A DNA stretch of 41,187 nucleotides, from positions 1 to 41,187 of the forward strand of contig QBZO01000005.1 in NCBI GenBank assembly GCA_003282225.1. Direction: 5' to 3'. The notes beneath the pieces were generated by a model. That model was given only the letters and a program-made list of their open reading frames with translations. It did not search any database and was not told the origin of the DNA. Origin of the DNA: Prochlorococcus sp. AG-335-I21 (lineage in GTDB: Bacteria; Cyanobacteriota; Cyanobacteriia; PCC-6307; Cyanobiaceae). This document shows positions 16,757-26,256 of this stretch, one piece after another. Both the position numbers and the translations under genes were made by a program. Within the stretch, counting starts at the first letter, position 1. Every line of letters starts with the position of its first letter.

Positions 16757-18115
16757 ATGAGTATCAACGAAAAAGTTCCTGTTACAATCCTTACTGGATT
16801 CTTAGGCTCAGGTAAAACAACTCTTCTTAATAGAATATTAAGTGAAGAGCATGGTAAGAGAATCGCTGTAATTGAGAACGAATATGGAGAAGTTGGAATT
16901 GATCAAGGATTGGTTATAAACGCCGATGAAGAAGTATTTGAAATGTCTAATGGTTGCATTTGTTGTACTGTTCGCGGAGATCTTATTAGAGTCCTTGGTA
17001 ATTTAATGAAAAGAAGGGATAAATTTGACTACGTTTTAGTTGAAACAACTGGCTTAGCTGACCCTGGTCCTGTTGCTCAAACATTTTTTATGGATGAAGA
17101 AATTAGTTCTGAATTCACACTTGATGGAATAGTTACTTTAGTTGATGCAGCTCATATTGATCAACAACTTGGGCGTAGTGATGAGAGTTCTGAGCAAGTG
17201 GCATTTGCAGATGTCTTAGTCCTTAATAAAACTGATTTAGTCTCAGATGATGCTCTTGATAACCTTGAATCAAGATTAAGAGATATGAATCGAATGACGC
17301 GTATTATTCGAGCAGAGAAAGCAGAAGTTCCTATTGAGACAGTTTTAAATTTGAGTGCATTCGATCTTGACCAAATTTTAAAGCGTAGACCAACTTTCTT
17401 AGAACCTGAATATCCTTTTGAATGGTCAGGAGTTTATGAGCTTGAGCCAGGAAAATACGAATTAAAACTTGAAGAAGGGCCAGATCCTTTAATGTCCTTA
17501 GTAGCTTTTGCTAATCAAGGATTTAGTGAAGAAGAATTAAAAGAGGGTGCAGAAGCTTCTGTAAGACTATATGCAGAAAAAGCTAAAAACTTAGAACCTG
17601 GAAATACTATTCCATATGATGAGCATGTAAGTCTTAAATTGCAAAACAAAGGATCTAAATCTTTTATTTTGGATGTTGAAAAAGCGTCAAAAGTTGGATT
17701 TTTCACACAACATACTGCTGAAGAATTCAATATGAAAGTGCTAAAAATAGATTCCCAAAATAATGTTAAGGAAATTCCTTTTAAAACTGAAAGAAACTGG
17801 GTCGCAGAACATGAACATGATGATGAAGTTGGATCAATTGCAATAGAGCGTTTTGGAGATGTTGATCCTGAAAAGTTGAATACTTGGATGGGAAGGCTTC
17901 TTTCCGAGAAAGGAGTTGATATATTCAGAACAAAAGGGTTTATTAGTTATTCTGGCAACCCACGCCGAATAGTATTTCAAGGAGTTCATATGTTATTTAC
18001 TGCCCAACCAGATAAAGAATGGGGAAATGAACCACGAAGAAATCAACTCGTGTTTATTGGAAGAAATCTAAATGAAAAAGAAATGCAAGAGGGATTTGAT
18101 AAGTGCCTGATATAG
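16757..18115 (+). CDS. COG0523/CobW-family GTPase, predicted zinc metallochaperone, with internal FEWSG module
   Basis: GFLGSGKTTLLNRIL, NGCICCTVRGDL (CxCC), NKTD; FEWSGVYELEPGKYELKLEEG..DPLM..FFTQHTAEEF; C-terminal CobW_C-like region. Confidence 0.9.
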   Translation: MSINEKVPVTILTGFLGSGKTTLLNRILSEEHGKRIAVIENEYGEVGIDQGLVINADEEVFEMSNGCICCTVRGDLIRVLGNLMKRRDKFDYVLVETTGLADPGPVAQTFFMDEEISSEFTLDGIVTLVDAAHIDQQLGRSDESSEQVAFADVLVLNKTDLVSDDALDNLESRLRDMNRMTRIIRAEKAEVPIETVLNLSAFDLDQILKRRPTFLEPEYPFEWSGVYELEPGKYELKLEEGPDPLMSLVAFANQGFSEEELKEGAEASVRLYAEKAKNLEPGNTIPYDEHVSLKLQNKGSKSFILDVEKASKVGFFTQHTAEEFNMKVLKIDSQNNVKEIPFKTERNWVAEHEHDDEVGSIAIERFGDVDPEKLNTWMGRLLSEKGVDIFRTKGFISYSGNPRRIVFQGVHMLFTAQPDKEWGNEPRRNQLVFIGRNLNEKEMQEGFDKCLI

Positions 18116-19176
18116 AATTTTTTAGCCCTAGAGGCATGTTTCATGAGGGATGGTCTGCTGAAGTTGATGATTATGCAATAGTTTGTGGTTGGGCTTTAAA
18201 AGGGAAACTCTTTATCGTTGGTGACGTAGTTGGAGGGCTTTATGGGTTTGAAGGAGATACAGGAAAGCTTATTTGGAAAAAGGATAAAGCCCATTCCGGA
18301 GGTCTTCTTGCAATGTCTATCCATCCGAATGGGGAGATTTTTGCAACTTCAGGGCAAGACGGAATAGTTCGAATTTTAAATTGCAATAATGGGGAGGAAA
18401 TTAAAGCCATTAAACTTGGTAAAGGTTGGGTAGAACATTTAAGTTGGTCAAATGGAGGTTTATATTTAGCCGTAGCTTTTTCCAAAAAAGTATATGTATT
18501 TAATCAAGATGGTAATGAACAATGGGGTTCAGAAGAACATCCGAGTACAGTAAGTGCCATATCGTGGTCTAATAAGAATGAATTAGCAACTGCATGCTAC
18601 GGACGCGTAACTTTCTTTGATGTAGCAAACAAAAAGACTAATCAGAAACTTGAATGGCAAGGTTCACTAGTTTCGATGCAGTTAAGCCCTGATGGAGATA
18701 TTGTCGCCTGTGGGAGTCAAGATAATTCGGTACATTTCTGGCGTAGATCAACTGGACTTGATGCTGAAATGACAGGTTATCCTGGAAAGCCTTCTCACCT
18801 TTCCTTCGATGATACTGGCATGCTATTAGCAACTAGTGGTAGCGAAAGAATTACAGTATGGAGTTTTTCAGGAAATGGCCCTGAAGGAACAATGCCGGGA
18901 GAATTATGTCATCATACTGAACCAATTTCTAGCCTAGCTTTTTCAAACAAAGGTTTGCTAGTTGCTTCAGGTTCAAGAGATGGTTCAGTAGTAGCTAGTT
19001 TTCTTAAAAACGACGGAAATGGGGATCCTGTAGGAGCTGCTTTTGCTGGAGATTTAGTTGGAGATATTGCTTGGAGACCCGATGACTGCGCTTTAGCTGC
19101 AATTAATGCTAAGGGTGTTGTAACCGTTTGGAATTTTAAAGTCCGAACAAGTTCCTCTTCAAAAGGGTTCAAGTAA
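18103..19176 (+). CDS. WD40/beta-propeller repeat protein
   Basis: GTG start overlapping the GTPase by 13 bp; repeats such as IHPNGEIFATSGQDGIVRILN, LSPDGDIVACGSQDNSVHFWR, FSNKGLLVASGSRDGSV. Confidence 0.85.
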   Translation: MPDIEFFSPRGMFHEGWSAEVDDYAIVCGWALKGKLFIVGDVVGGLYGFEGDTGKLIWKKDKAHSGGLLAMSIHPNGEIFATSGQDGIVRILNCNNGEEIKAIKLGKGWVEHLSWSNGGLYLAVAFSKKVYVFNQDGNEQWGSEEHPSTVSAISWSNKNELATACYGRVTFFDVANKKTNQKLEWQGSLVSMQLSPDGDIVACGSQDNSVHFWRRSTGLDAEMTGYPGKPSHLSFDDTGMLLATSGSERITVWSFSGNGPEGTMPGELCHHTEPISSLAFSNKGLLVASGSRDGSVVASFLKNDGNGDPVGAAFAGDLVGDIAWRPDDCALAAINAKGVVTVWNFKVRTSSSSKGFK

Positions 19177-19192
19177 TTTCTAGCTTATATAT

Positions 19193-19366
19193 TTACCAAT
19201 AATTAGTTTTCAAATGTCTCTCAATACAAATCACTTCGCAATCATTATCAATACCTTTTGGATGAATATCGCAATATGAAAGACATTGTAAATATTCATC
19301 TACGGGATTATTTTTATTATTATTAATATCATTATTGCGATTATTTTGAATTTTTGAATTAGTCAT
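19193..19366 (-). CDS. small Cys-containing hypothetical protein with twin CX3C motif
   Basis: Own translation: MTNSKIQNNRNNDINNNKNNPVDEYLQCLSYCDIHPKGIDNDCEVICIERHLKTNYW*. Confidence 0.55.
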   Translation of the reverse strand: MTNSKIQNNRNNDINNNKNNPVDEYLQCLSYCDIHPKGIDNDCEVICIERHLKTNYW

Positions 19367-19677
19367 AAATAGATTTCCTCAATTCATTTAGGGTTAACAT
19401 AAACGAGAGAGATAAGAAAAGAAATAAGCAAAACTTACTAAAAAACTAAACAAGAAATATATAAAATTTAAAGCGTAAAATAAACAAATTGATTATTACT
19501 ATCGGACATTTTGGATTAAAAATCAATGCGTATAAAAACGGATTGTTTTTTTAAAAGTTTTTAATTAATTTGTAATTGTTGAGTTTTAGGAGGTCTTTCA
19601 AAATGATCGATAGCCTGCCTGCAATTTCGGAATAATTCCGAACTAATTTAATTAACTGCTCCAATTATTTTTTATTA

Positions 19678-19797
19678 ATGTCTGAACTTACTTCTTTCGC
19701 ATCGTTTAGGTGCCCTACAGGAAAAAGTTCAATACTAGAGTCTTTGCCCCAGTTAAAAACTATTAGTTTTTTAAGGTTATTTTTAGCTGAAAAATAA
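19678..19797 (+). CDS. possible small ORF of unknown function
   Basis: Own translation: MSELTSFASFRCPTGKSSILESLPQLKTISFLRLFLAEK*, flanked by structured DNA. Confidence 0.35.
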   Translation: MSELTSFASFRCPTGKSSILESLPQLKTISFLRLFLAEK

Positions 19798-19862
19798 TTA
19801 ACAACAAGGATCAATGATTTAGGCTAGTTGTTAATTTTAATAGATAAAATAAGTAAGAGAAT

Positions 19863-19892
19863 AAAAGGAGAGCTTTTAAAAGCTCTCCTTTT
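19863..19892. terminator. strong bidirectional terminator hairpin
   Basis: Perfect 30-nt palindrome aaaaggagagctttt/aaaagctctcctttt. Confidence 0.75.
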
Positions 19893-19980
19893 TATTTGGG
19901 CTTAAAAAAAACTTTGGCATTTTTATATTTTTTTAGCTATTTATTGTAATAAGAGACTTTACTTGGATAGAGATAAAATA

Positions 19981-20124
19981 ATGTCAAAAAAACTTAGATT
20001 TTTTTCCGATTTATTAGCTAGAGCTGTTAATGAAATCGAATACAAAAATGTTCTTAAAAAATTAAAGAAACATGATCTTATAGCAGATATAGATGATCAG
20101 AGATCACACCATTTCTATTCATAG
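19981..20124 (+). CDS. small hypothetical protein
   Basis: Own translation: MSKKLRFFSDLLARAVNEIEYKNVLKKLKKHDLIADIDDQRSHHFYS*. Confidence 0.5.
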   Translation: MSKKLRFFSDLLARAVNEIEYKNVLKKLKKHDLIADIDDQRSHHFYS

Positions 20125-20251
20125 CGAGGGGACTAAATTGAACTATTGGAATAAATCTTTTACTTCAAAAATCTTACTTTGGCTAGAAGTCTTATTACAA
20201 AATAAATTTTTTATATTTCTAATAATAAGAAAAATAATTTTGTTTTAATCC

Positions 20252-20578
20252 ATGAATAATTACTATTGTCCATACTGTAATACCAAATATCAATTTCAAA
20301 AAAAATCAACATCTGGAGAATTAATATGTGGGTTATGTGGTGACCCTTTAGTAAAAAAACCATTGATTAAAATTAATCAAATAATTGCTATTATTGCCTC
20401 CTTATCGCTAGTAATTCCATTGATTTACACGTTTATTATTTTAATTGAAAACCAAATAAATCCTCCTAGCAGAAACTATAGAGCAAGTAAAAATTTTATC
20501 GATAAAAATTCAAAAACAAGATTTTATCAACCTCTACAAAGTGATTTACTTAAACAAGAATCATTATCTTCAATTTGA
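20252..20578 (+). CDS. hypothetical membrane protein with N-terminal zinc ribbon
   Basis: YYCPYCNTKYQFQKKSTSGELICGLCGDPL (CPYC...CGLCG) plus TM. Confidence 0.65.
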   Translation: MNNYYCPYCNTKYQFQKKSTSGELICGLCGDPLVKKPLIKINQIIAIIASLSLVIPLIYTFIILIENQINPPSRNYRASKNFIDKNSKTRFYQPLQSDLLKQESLSSI

Positions 20579-20790
20579 TTTTTATAACCAGAATTATTTA
20601 ACTCTTTATTCATAATTAATGGTTTAACAGATTCTTTACAATGATTTTTACATCCTCCATTAAATGAATCGTGAGCTTCTAAAAAGTGAGTATTTGTTAA
20701 AAAGATAATTAAGATTAATTTAAAAGTTTGTTTTATTTTGGATTTCATTTTTAGTAAATTATTTACATAAGCCTGGATTGACATTATCAA

Positions 20791-21027
20791 CTAATTCCAA
20801 GGAGTGTTAATCAATCCCCAAATATCAAAAAAGAAAAATAAAATTGCAATAGCAACTAAATCCCAGGCCCTCTCCCTAAAAGCCCAAGGAGCTATAAAAA
20901 CTTCTCCCAAACCATGAAGTGCAGCTCCAGTAGGTAGATGATCTAAAACAAGTAAACTATGAGAGAGAATAAAAAGTAAACTCGCAAAATATCTAAAAAA
21001 AACAAATTGCCAATTGCCAGAATTCAT
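20791..21027 (-). CDS. small conserved membrane protein
   Basis: 78-aa ORF with two TM segments. Confidence 0.6.
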   Translation of the reverse strand: MNSGNWQFVFFRYFASLLFILSHSLLVLDHLPTGAALHGLGEVFIAPWAFRERAWDLVAIAILFFFFDIWGLINTPWN

Positions 21028-21152
21028 ATTTTTATATTTTTAAGAAATATAGTTCAATGCATAAAATATTGAAATAGATTTAGTTTATGGATATTTCTTT
21101 TTGTAGTTTTAAATACTAAATATCGTCCCAAGCTAAAGTAAAAAGTTTATAA

Positions 21153-22598
21153 ATGAAGAGATATATGTTTTCAAATTATCGTCCTAAAAATAATTTTGAT
21201 GAATACTTTAAAGATAACTTAAATTCTGCCAGAGAAATTTTAACTCCCTTATTATCTTCCTTAGATAACATGGGCTTAGAAGAACTAAACAGAAATCATT
21301 CTGCGGCCAAGAAGTTATTACTAAGACATGGAGCAACTTTTAGGTTAAACGACACAGGCTTAAAAGGTACAGAAAGAATATTACCTTTTGACCCTTTGCC
21401 GAGAATAATAAGTAAGCACGACTGGATAACCTTAGAAGAAGGCTTAAAGCAGAGACTTGAGGCAATAGATCTATTCTTAGATGATATATATAATTCTCAA
21501 AATATAATTAATGATGGAACAATTCCAAGGGAATTAATTGAGAGCTCAGATGGATGGAGGCCTCAAATGTTGGGTTTTAAGCCTCCATTGAATAAATGGT
21601 GTCAAATATCAGGACTTGATTTAATAAGAGATGGACAAGGTACTTGGCATGTTTTAGAAGACAACTTAAGATGTCCTTCTGGTGTGGCTTATTTTTTGGA
21701 GAATAGATTAGTGATGAAGAATATCTTCCCTAATCTTTTCTCAGGCAGGATAGTTAAACCTATTGATGAATACCCATCATTTTTATTAAAGACTCTCCAA
21801 GAACTAGCTATTTGGACTGATACACCAAAAATAGTTTTATTAACACCTGGGATTTTTAATAGTGCATATTTCGAACATAGTTATTTAGCCCAAGAAATGG
21901 GTATTCAATTAGTTCAAGGACATGATTTAATTTGTAACGATGAATATGTTTACTTAAAGACTACTTCTGGATTAAAAAGAGTAGATGTAATTTATAGAAG
22001 GATTGATGATGATTTTTTAGATCCTATACATTTCAGAAAAGATTCATTTTTAGGTGTTAGTGGATTACTAGATGTTATGAAAGCAGGTCATGTTGCTGTT
22101 GCTAATGTTCCCGGGACAGGAATAGCAGATGACAAAATGATTTATTCTTTTGTTCCTAAAATGATCAAATATTTTCTTGATGAAGAACCAATAATAAAAA
22201 ATGTTGAAACGTATATTTGTTATTACGAAAAGGATAGAGAATATGTCTTAAAGAACCTTTCAAAACTTGTTGTCAAATCAGTCTCTGAAGCTGGTGGTTA
22301 TGGAATGTTAATTGGTCCTCAATCAACTACAACTGAGATAAATGAATTCTCAGATAAAATCAAAAATAATCCTAGAAATTTTATAGCTCAACCTACTTTA
22401 GAACTTTCTACAGTCCCCTCATTATGCGATGGTGAACTTTATCCATGTCACGTTGATTTAAGACCTTACATTTTAAGAGGAAAGGATTCATGGGTAAGTC
22501 CAGGAGGTCTAACTAGAGTTGCTTTAAAAAAAGGTTCATTAGTGGTTAATTCTTCTCAAGGAGGGGGTTGCAAAGATACATGGGTTGTAGGAAATTAG
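21153..22598 (+). CDS. circularly permuted ATP-grasp protein (DUF404/DUF407 type)
   Basis: NRNHSAAKKLLLRHGATFRLND.., IPRELIESSDGWRPQM, DVIYRRIDDDFLDP, VANVPGTGIADDKMIYSFVPKM, VKSVSEAGGYGMLIGP. Confidence 0.9.
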   Translation: MKRYMFSNYRPKNNFDEYFKDNLNSAREILTPLLSSLDNMGLEELNRNHSAAKKLLLRHGATFRLNDTGLKGTERILPFDPLPRIISKHDWITLEEGLKQRLEAIDLFLDDIYNSQNIINDGTIPRELIESSDGWRPQMLGFKPPLNKWCQISGLDLIRDGQGTWHVLEDNLRCPSGVAYFLENRLVMKNIFPNLFSGRIVKPIDEYPSFLLKTLQELAIWTDTPKIVLLTPGIFNSAYFEHSYLAQEMGIQLVQGHDLICNDEYVYLKTTSGLKRVDVIYRRIDDDFLDPIHFRKDSFLGVSGLLDVMKAGHVAVANVPGTGIADDKMIYSFVPKMIKYFLDEEPIIKNVETYICYYEKDREYVLKNLSKLVVKSVSEAGGYGMLIGPQSTTTEINEFSDKIKNNPRNFIAQPTLELSTVPSLCDGELYPCHVDLRPYILRGKDSWVSPGGLTRVALKKGSLVVNSSQGGGCKDTWVVGN

Positions 22599-22599
22599 A

Positions 22600-23556
22600 A
22601 TGCTTTTAAGTCGGGTAGCTGAATCTCTTTATTGGATTAATCGTTATTTAGAGCGTGCAGAAAATATATCTCGTTTCGTTGAGGTTAGTGAAGCAATGTC
22701 TTTAGATTGTCCCCCTGGCAGTGCTGAACCATGGCTACCTCTAATTGATGCTTCAAGTGATAGAGAAACATTTGATTCTAGATTTCCTGATAAAAAACAG
22801 GATGATGTTATTAATTTTTTAATTAGGGATCGAATAAATCCCAACAGCATTATCTCTTGTATTCAATTAGCTAGAGAAAACGCTAGGCAAATAAGGGATG
22901 TGATGACATCTGAAATGTGGGAACAAATAAATATTCTATATTGGAATTTACAAGAAGGGGAATCTATATGGGAGCTTCCAAGGCAGGAGCAACTAAGCGA
23001 AATAAGAAGAGGATGTCAGTTGTTTTATGGCATTACAGACGCCACTCTTAGCAAAGATCTTGCATGTCAATTTAGTATTTTAGGTAGATTAATAGAAAGA
23101 GCTGATAAGACATCTAGAATCTTAGATGTAAAATATTACTTATTACTCCCAAGCCTAGATGAGCTTGGAGGAGTCCTAGATGAGTTGCAGTGGATTGCTC
23201 TTCTGCGTTCGGCAGGTGCTTATCAGATGTTCAGGAAAGCAGAACAAAATTCTATCCAGCCGAATTCAGTAGCACGATTTCTTTTACTAGATAATAATTT
23301 CCCAAGATCTGTTAGATACTGTTTGGATGGTATAAGTAATACCCTAAAAATGATTGATACCTCTCCAAGTTCAGATAATCCCTCAAAACTTGAGTGCATG
23401 AGAGGTTTACTTAAAGCAAAGTGGAGTTATATAAGAATTGAAGATATAATTAATGATGGACTACATGAGGCTATTGATTCCCTACAAATTGATTTAAACA
23501 AACTGCATAATCTCATAGAAGATAAATACTTTATAAATAAAGAATTTGATAAATGA
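22600..23556 (+). CDS. Alpha-E domain protein (DUF403)
   Basis: MLLSRVAESLYWINRYLERAENISRFVEV...LGRLIERADKTSRILDVKYYLLLP. Confidence 0.9.
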   Translation: MLLSRVAESLYWINRYLERAENISRFVEVSEAMSLDCPPGSAEPWLPLIDASSDRETFDSRFPDKKQDDVINFLIRDRINPNSIISCIQLARENARQIRDVMTSEMWEQINILYWNLQEGESIWELPRQEQLSEIRRGCQLFYGITDATLSKDLACQFSILGRLIERADKTSRILDVKYYLLLPSLDELGGVLDELQWIALLRSAGAYQMFRKAEQNSIQPNSVARFLLLDNNFPRSVRYCLDGISNTLKMIDTSPSSDNPSKLECMRGLLKAKWSYIRIEDIINDGLHEAIDSLQIDLNKLHNLIEDKYFINKEFDK

Positions 23557-24413
23557 AAATTAAATATATCCATAACCTTGAATATTCCTATGAAGAATCA
23601 GTTCAATTGGGGGAACATCGATTATGTATCAAGCCCAGATCGCATGGATTTCAAAGGCTAATAAACTTTAATTTAAATATTTCTCCAAATCCTAAAATTC
23701 TTTATCCTTTGCTTGCCGCCAGTGGTGAAGAGATTAATAGAATTACCTTTGAGGGATATACCGATTCATTATCTATTAAAGCAATAAGCGAGGTTGAGAC
23801 ACTTAAACATCCTTGTATTCTTGATGGTGTTAAAGAAAGGGACCTCACATTACCCTTTTGTAGAAGTCTCATTAATAGAGATCTTCAGGGCGCCTTGGAA
23901 GGATGGATGCCAAATGGGCAGCATGATCCTTCTGCTGTTGAATTAGCGCAAGAGTCATTAGCAGGAAGTAGGAATAATGCCTTATCTTTCATATTTCAAC
24001 TTATAGAAATTATTCAAGATCGAGTTAAGTATACGAAAAGACATACTGGCCCAGCATGGCCAGCAAGCAGGACTCTTAGAGAAAGGGTTGGGTCATGCAG
24101 AGACTTAGCAATGTTAATGGTTGAGTCATGCAGATCAGTTGGAATTCCAAGCAGATTTGTTAGTGGTTATCATTTTGAAGATCCTTTACCAAAAAAATTT
24201 GAATTACATGCGTGGGCTGAATTATATATCCCAGGAGCAGGATGGAGAGGTTTTGATCCAAGCGGTAAAGGATTAATAGACGAAAGGTATTTAACATTAG
24301 TATCTTCTTCAAAATCGAACCTAACGGCAGTGATAACTGGAAACTTCAGAGGCAAAACAAACCTTAAGAATAATTTGACATGGGAAATAAAGCCTTTAGA
24401 AATTTGTAATTAA
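23553..24413 (+). CDS. transglutaminase-like cysteine protease-fold protein
   Basis: RERVGSCRDLAMLMVESCRSVGIPSRFVSGYHF..ELHAWAELYIPGAGWRGFDPSGK (Cys-His-Asp). Confidence 0.92.
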   Translation: MKIKYIHNLEYSYEESVQLGEHRLCIKPRSHGFQRLINFNLNISPNPKILYPLLAASGEEINRITFEGYTDSLSIKAISEVETLKHPCILDGVKERDLTLPFCRSLINRDLQGALEGWMPNGQHDPSAVELAQESLAGSRNNALSFIFQLIEIIQDRVKYTKRHTGPAWPASRTLRERVGSCRDLAMLMVESCRSVGIPSRFVSGYHFEDPLPKKFELHAWAELYIPGAGWRGFDPSGKGLIDERYLTLVSSSKSNLTAVITGNFRGKTNLKNNLTWEIKPLEICN

Positions 24414-24499
24414 TTAAGCTATTTAATCTTTAAAATTATGTTGAAGAATATTTAAAAAATAATCTTAATTATTTATTTAATAGAAGTGTTCCTTATTTA

Positions 24500-25084
24500 G
24501 TGTTAACTGATACGTTATCCTTAAAAATTATTTGTTTTCATAAAAATAATATTTCAAATAAATTGAACTCAACTTTAAAAATCGAACTTATCAAGCCAAA
24601 CAAAACTGAAATGTTTGAATTGAAAAGTTATGAAAAATTTCGTGATACGGAAGATGTCAGATTCTTCGATATTAGTATTAATAACTCAAATTTTAGAGAC
24701 TTAGTAATTCATAAAGGCCCAGCTGTAAGTCCACCTAATGATAAAGAATTAGGTAATTGGCAGTTTTATATTCATCACAAACAAGAGGATAACCTTTTAG
24801 CAATTTCAGGAGGAAGAACTTTTTATCTCGTAAACTTTAACTGGGAATATCCTTTCTACAAAGTAAGATTAGAATCATGTGGATTAATCTTAAAAATCCC
24901 TAGAGGAACTTTCCATAGATCTGTTTCTGATGCAAATGGTTCTATTGTTTTAAATCAAGCTATCAGAGATAAGGAAGGAAGTGTTGAATCTGAATTCAAA
25001 GTTACCAATAGTAAAGATAATAAAAGACTCCACGATTGCATTACAAATTTACAACCTAAATTTAAAATTTATAGTGTTAAATAA
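24500..25084 (+). CDS. hypothetical protein
   Basis: 194-aa ORF, GTG start. Confidence 0.6.
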   Translation: MLTDTLSLKIICFHKNNISNKLNSTLKIELIKPNKTEMFELKSYEKFRDTEDVRFFDISINNSNFRDLVIHKGPAVSPPNDKELGNWQFYIHHKQEDNLLAISGGRTFYLVNFNWEYPFYKVRLESCGLILKIPRGTFHRSVSDANGSIVLNQAIRDKEGSVESEFKVTNSKDNKRLHDCITNLQPKFKIYSVK

Positions 25085-25167
25085 CTTTAAAAACTTTATT
25101 CAAATTTTAAAAATAATTTAAATCATTATCTTATTGAGATAAGATAAAAGCACTGCAAAATCTCAAT

Positions 25168-25686
25168 ATGAATCGATTCAGCTTCTTGAAATACTTTTTA
25201 TGTTTAACTTTTTCATTTTTGATTTTTACCTCTCCTGTTTTTGCAGGTGCAAATGTTGCGACTAAAGGAGAGGGAGACGAAGTTCCTAGTTATGTAAGAT
25301 CTAATATTACTGGTTTTGATTTTCATGGAGAGGATCTTCATTTATCCTCAATAGCTGGAGCAGTAGCAAGAGATGCTGACTTTAGCGAAGTTGATCTTCA
25401 TGGAACAACATTAACTTTATCTGACTTAAAAGGTTCTAATCTCAATGGAATAGATCTAACTGATACTCTCGCAGATAGAGTGAATTTTCAAAAAACAGAT
25501 TTAAGGAATTCAATTTTGATTAATATGATAGCTTCTGGAAGTAGCTTTGCTGGTGCTCAAATAGAAGGAGCAGATTTTTCTTACGCGATTCTGGATAGTG
25601 AAGACCAGAGAAATCTTTGCAAAATTGCTGAAGGAGTTAATCCAACTACAGGAGTTTCTACTAGAGATAGTCTTGAATGTAATTAA
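25168..25686 (+). CDS. secreted pentapeptide-repeat protein
   Basis: Signal peptide then FSEVDLHGTTLTLSDLKGSNLNGIDLTDTLADRVNFQKTDLRNSILINM... Confidence 0.85.
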   Translation: MNRFSFLKYFLCLTFSFLIFTSPVFAGANVATKGEGDEVPSYVRSNITGFDFHGEDLHLSSIAGAVARDADFSEVDLHGTTLTLSDLKGSNLNGIDLTDTLADRVNFQKTDLRNSILINMIASGSSFAGAQIEGADFSYAILDSEDQRNLCKIAEGVNPTTGVSTRDSLECN

Positions 25687-25697
25687 GTAGTTTTATA

Positions 25698-26057
25698 TTA
25701 GATAAATTTTTTCTTCCCATTAATATATTTATAGATCTTTTTCTCTGGATCTATAAATATAGTCTCGCCATTTAATTTTGACTTCTTAAATTTTGAAAGT
25801 CTTGCCCTATGAATATTAGATTTTCTATTTATATTATCTTCATTCTCATAAAGTCCAATATTAATATTAATATTTGGATCTGAGAATGTTTTTTCATCGT
25901 CTCTTGAAAAAATTTTTTCAATATTTGACTCTTTACTCAGAAGTTTCTTTTTAAATTTAGATAACTTATTGTTCTTATTTTTTTTTATATTTTTAAATTT
26001 ATTAATTATTAAAATAAAAAATAAAACAAGAGCAAAAACAATTAAATATATATTCAT
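25698..26057 (-). CDS. hypothetical membrane-anchored protein
   Basis: 119-aa ORF with N-terminal TM; overlaps the upstream ORF by 4 bp. Confidence 0.55.
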   Translation of the reverse strand: MNIYLIVFALVLFFILIINKFKNIKKNKNNKLSKFKKKLLSKESNIEKIFSRDDEKTFSDPNININIGLYENEDNINRKSNIHRARLSKFKKSKLNGETIFIDPEKKIYKYINGKKKFI

Positions 26058-26245
26058 CTAATTCTAATTTTAAAATCGAATCCTAAATTGCTTTTAGTAG
26101 TTAATATTTCCTTTTTAAAAATCCCATAAGTAAAAATCCCAGATAAAGTTTTTAGAGATTCAAAAATTAAAAAAGAGATTAACAAGAAGAAAATCATAAT
26201 TGAATCAACAAGATAACTTCTTTTTTTATTTAACAAATTACTCAT
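26054..26245 (-). CDS. small membrane protein
   Basis: 63-aa ORF coupled to 25698..26057. Confidence 0.5.
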   Translation of the reverse strand: MSNLLNKKRSYLVDSIMIFFLLISFLIFESLKTLSGIFTYGIFKKEILTTKSNLGFDFKIRIR

Positions 26246-26256
26246 AAAAGATTTAC

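Noticed and set aside
20527-20790. Minus-strand 87-aa ORF
   Set aside because: Overlaps the zinc-ribbon gene by about 50 bp and has no recognisable family; it has a hydrophobic start, so it is undecided and not listed as a feature.
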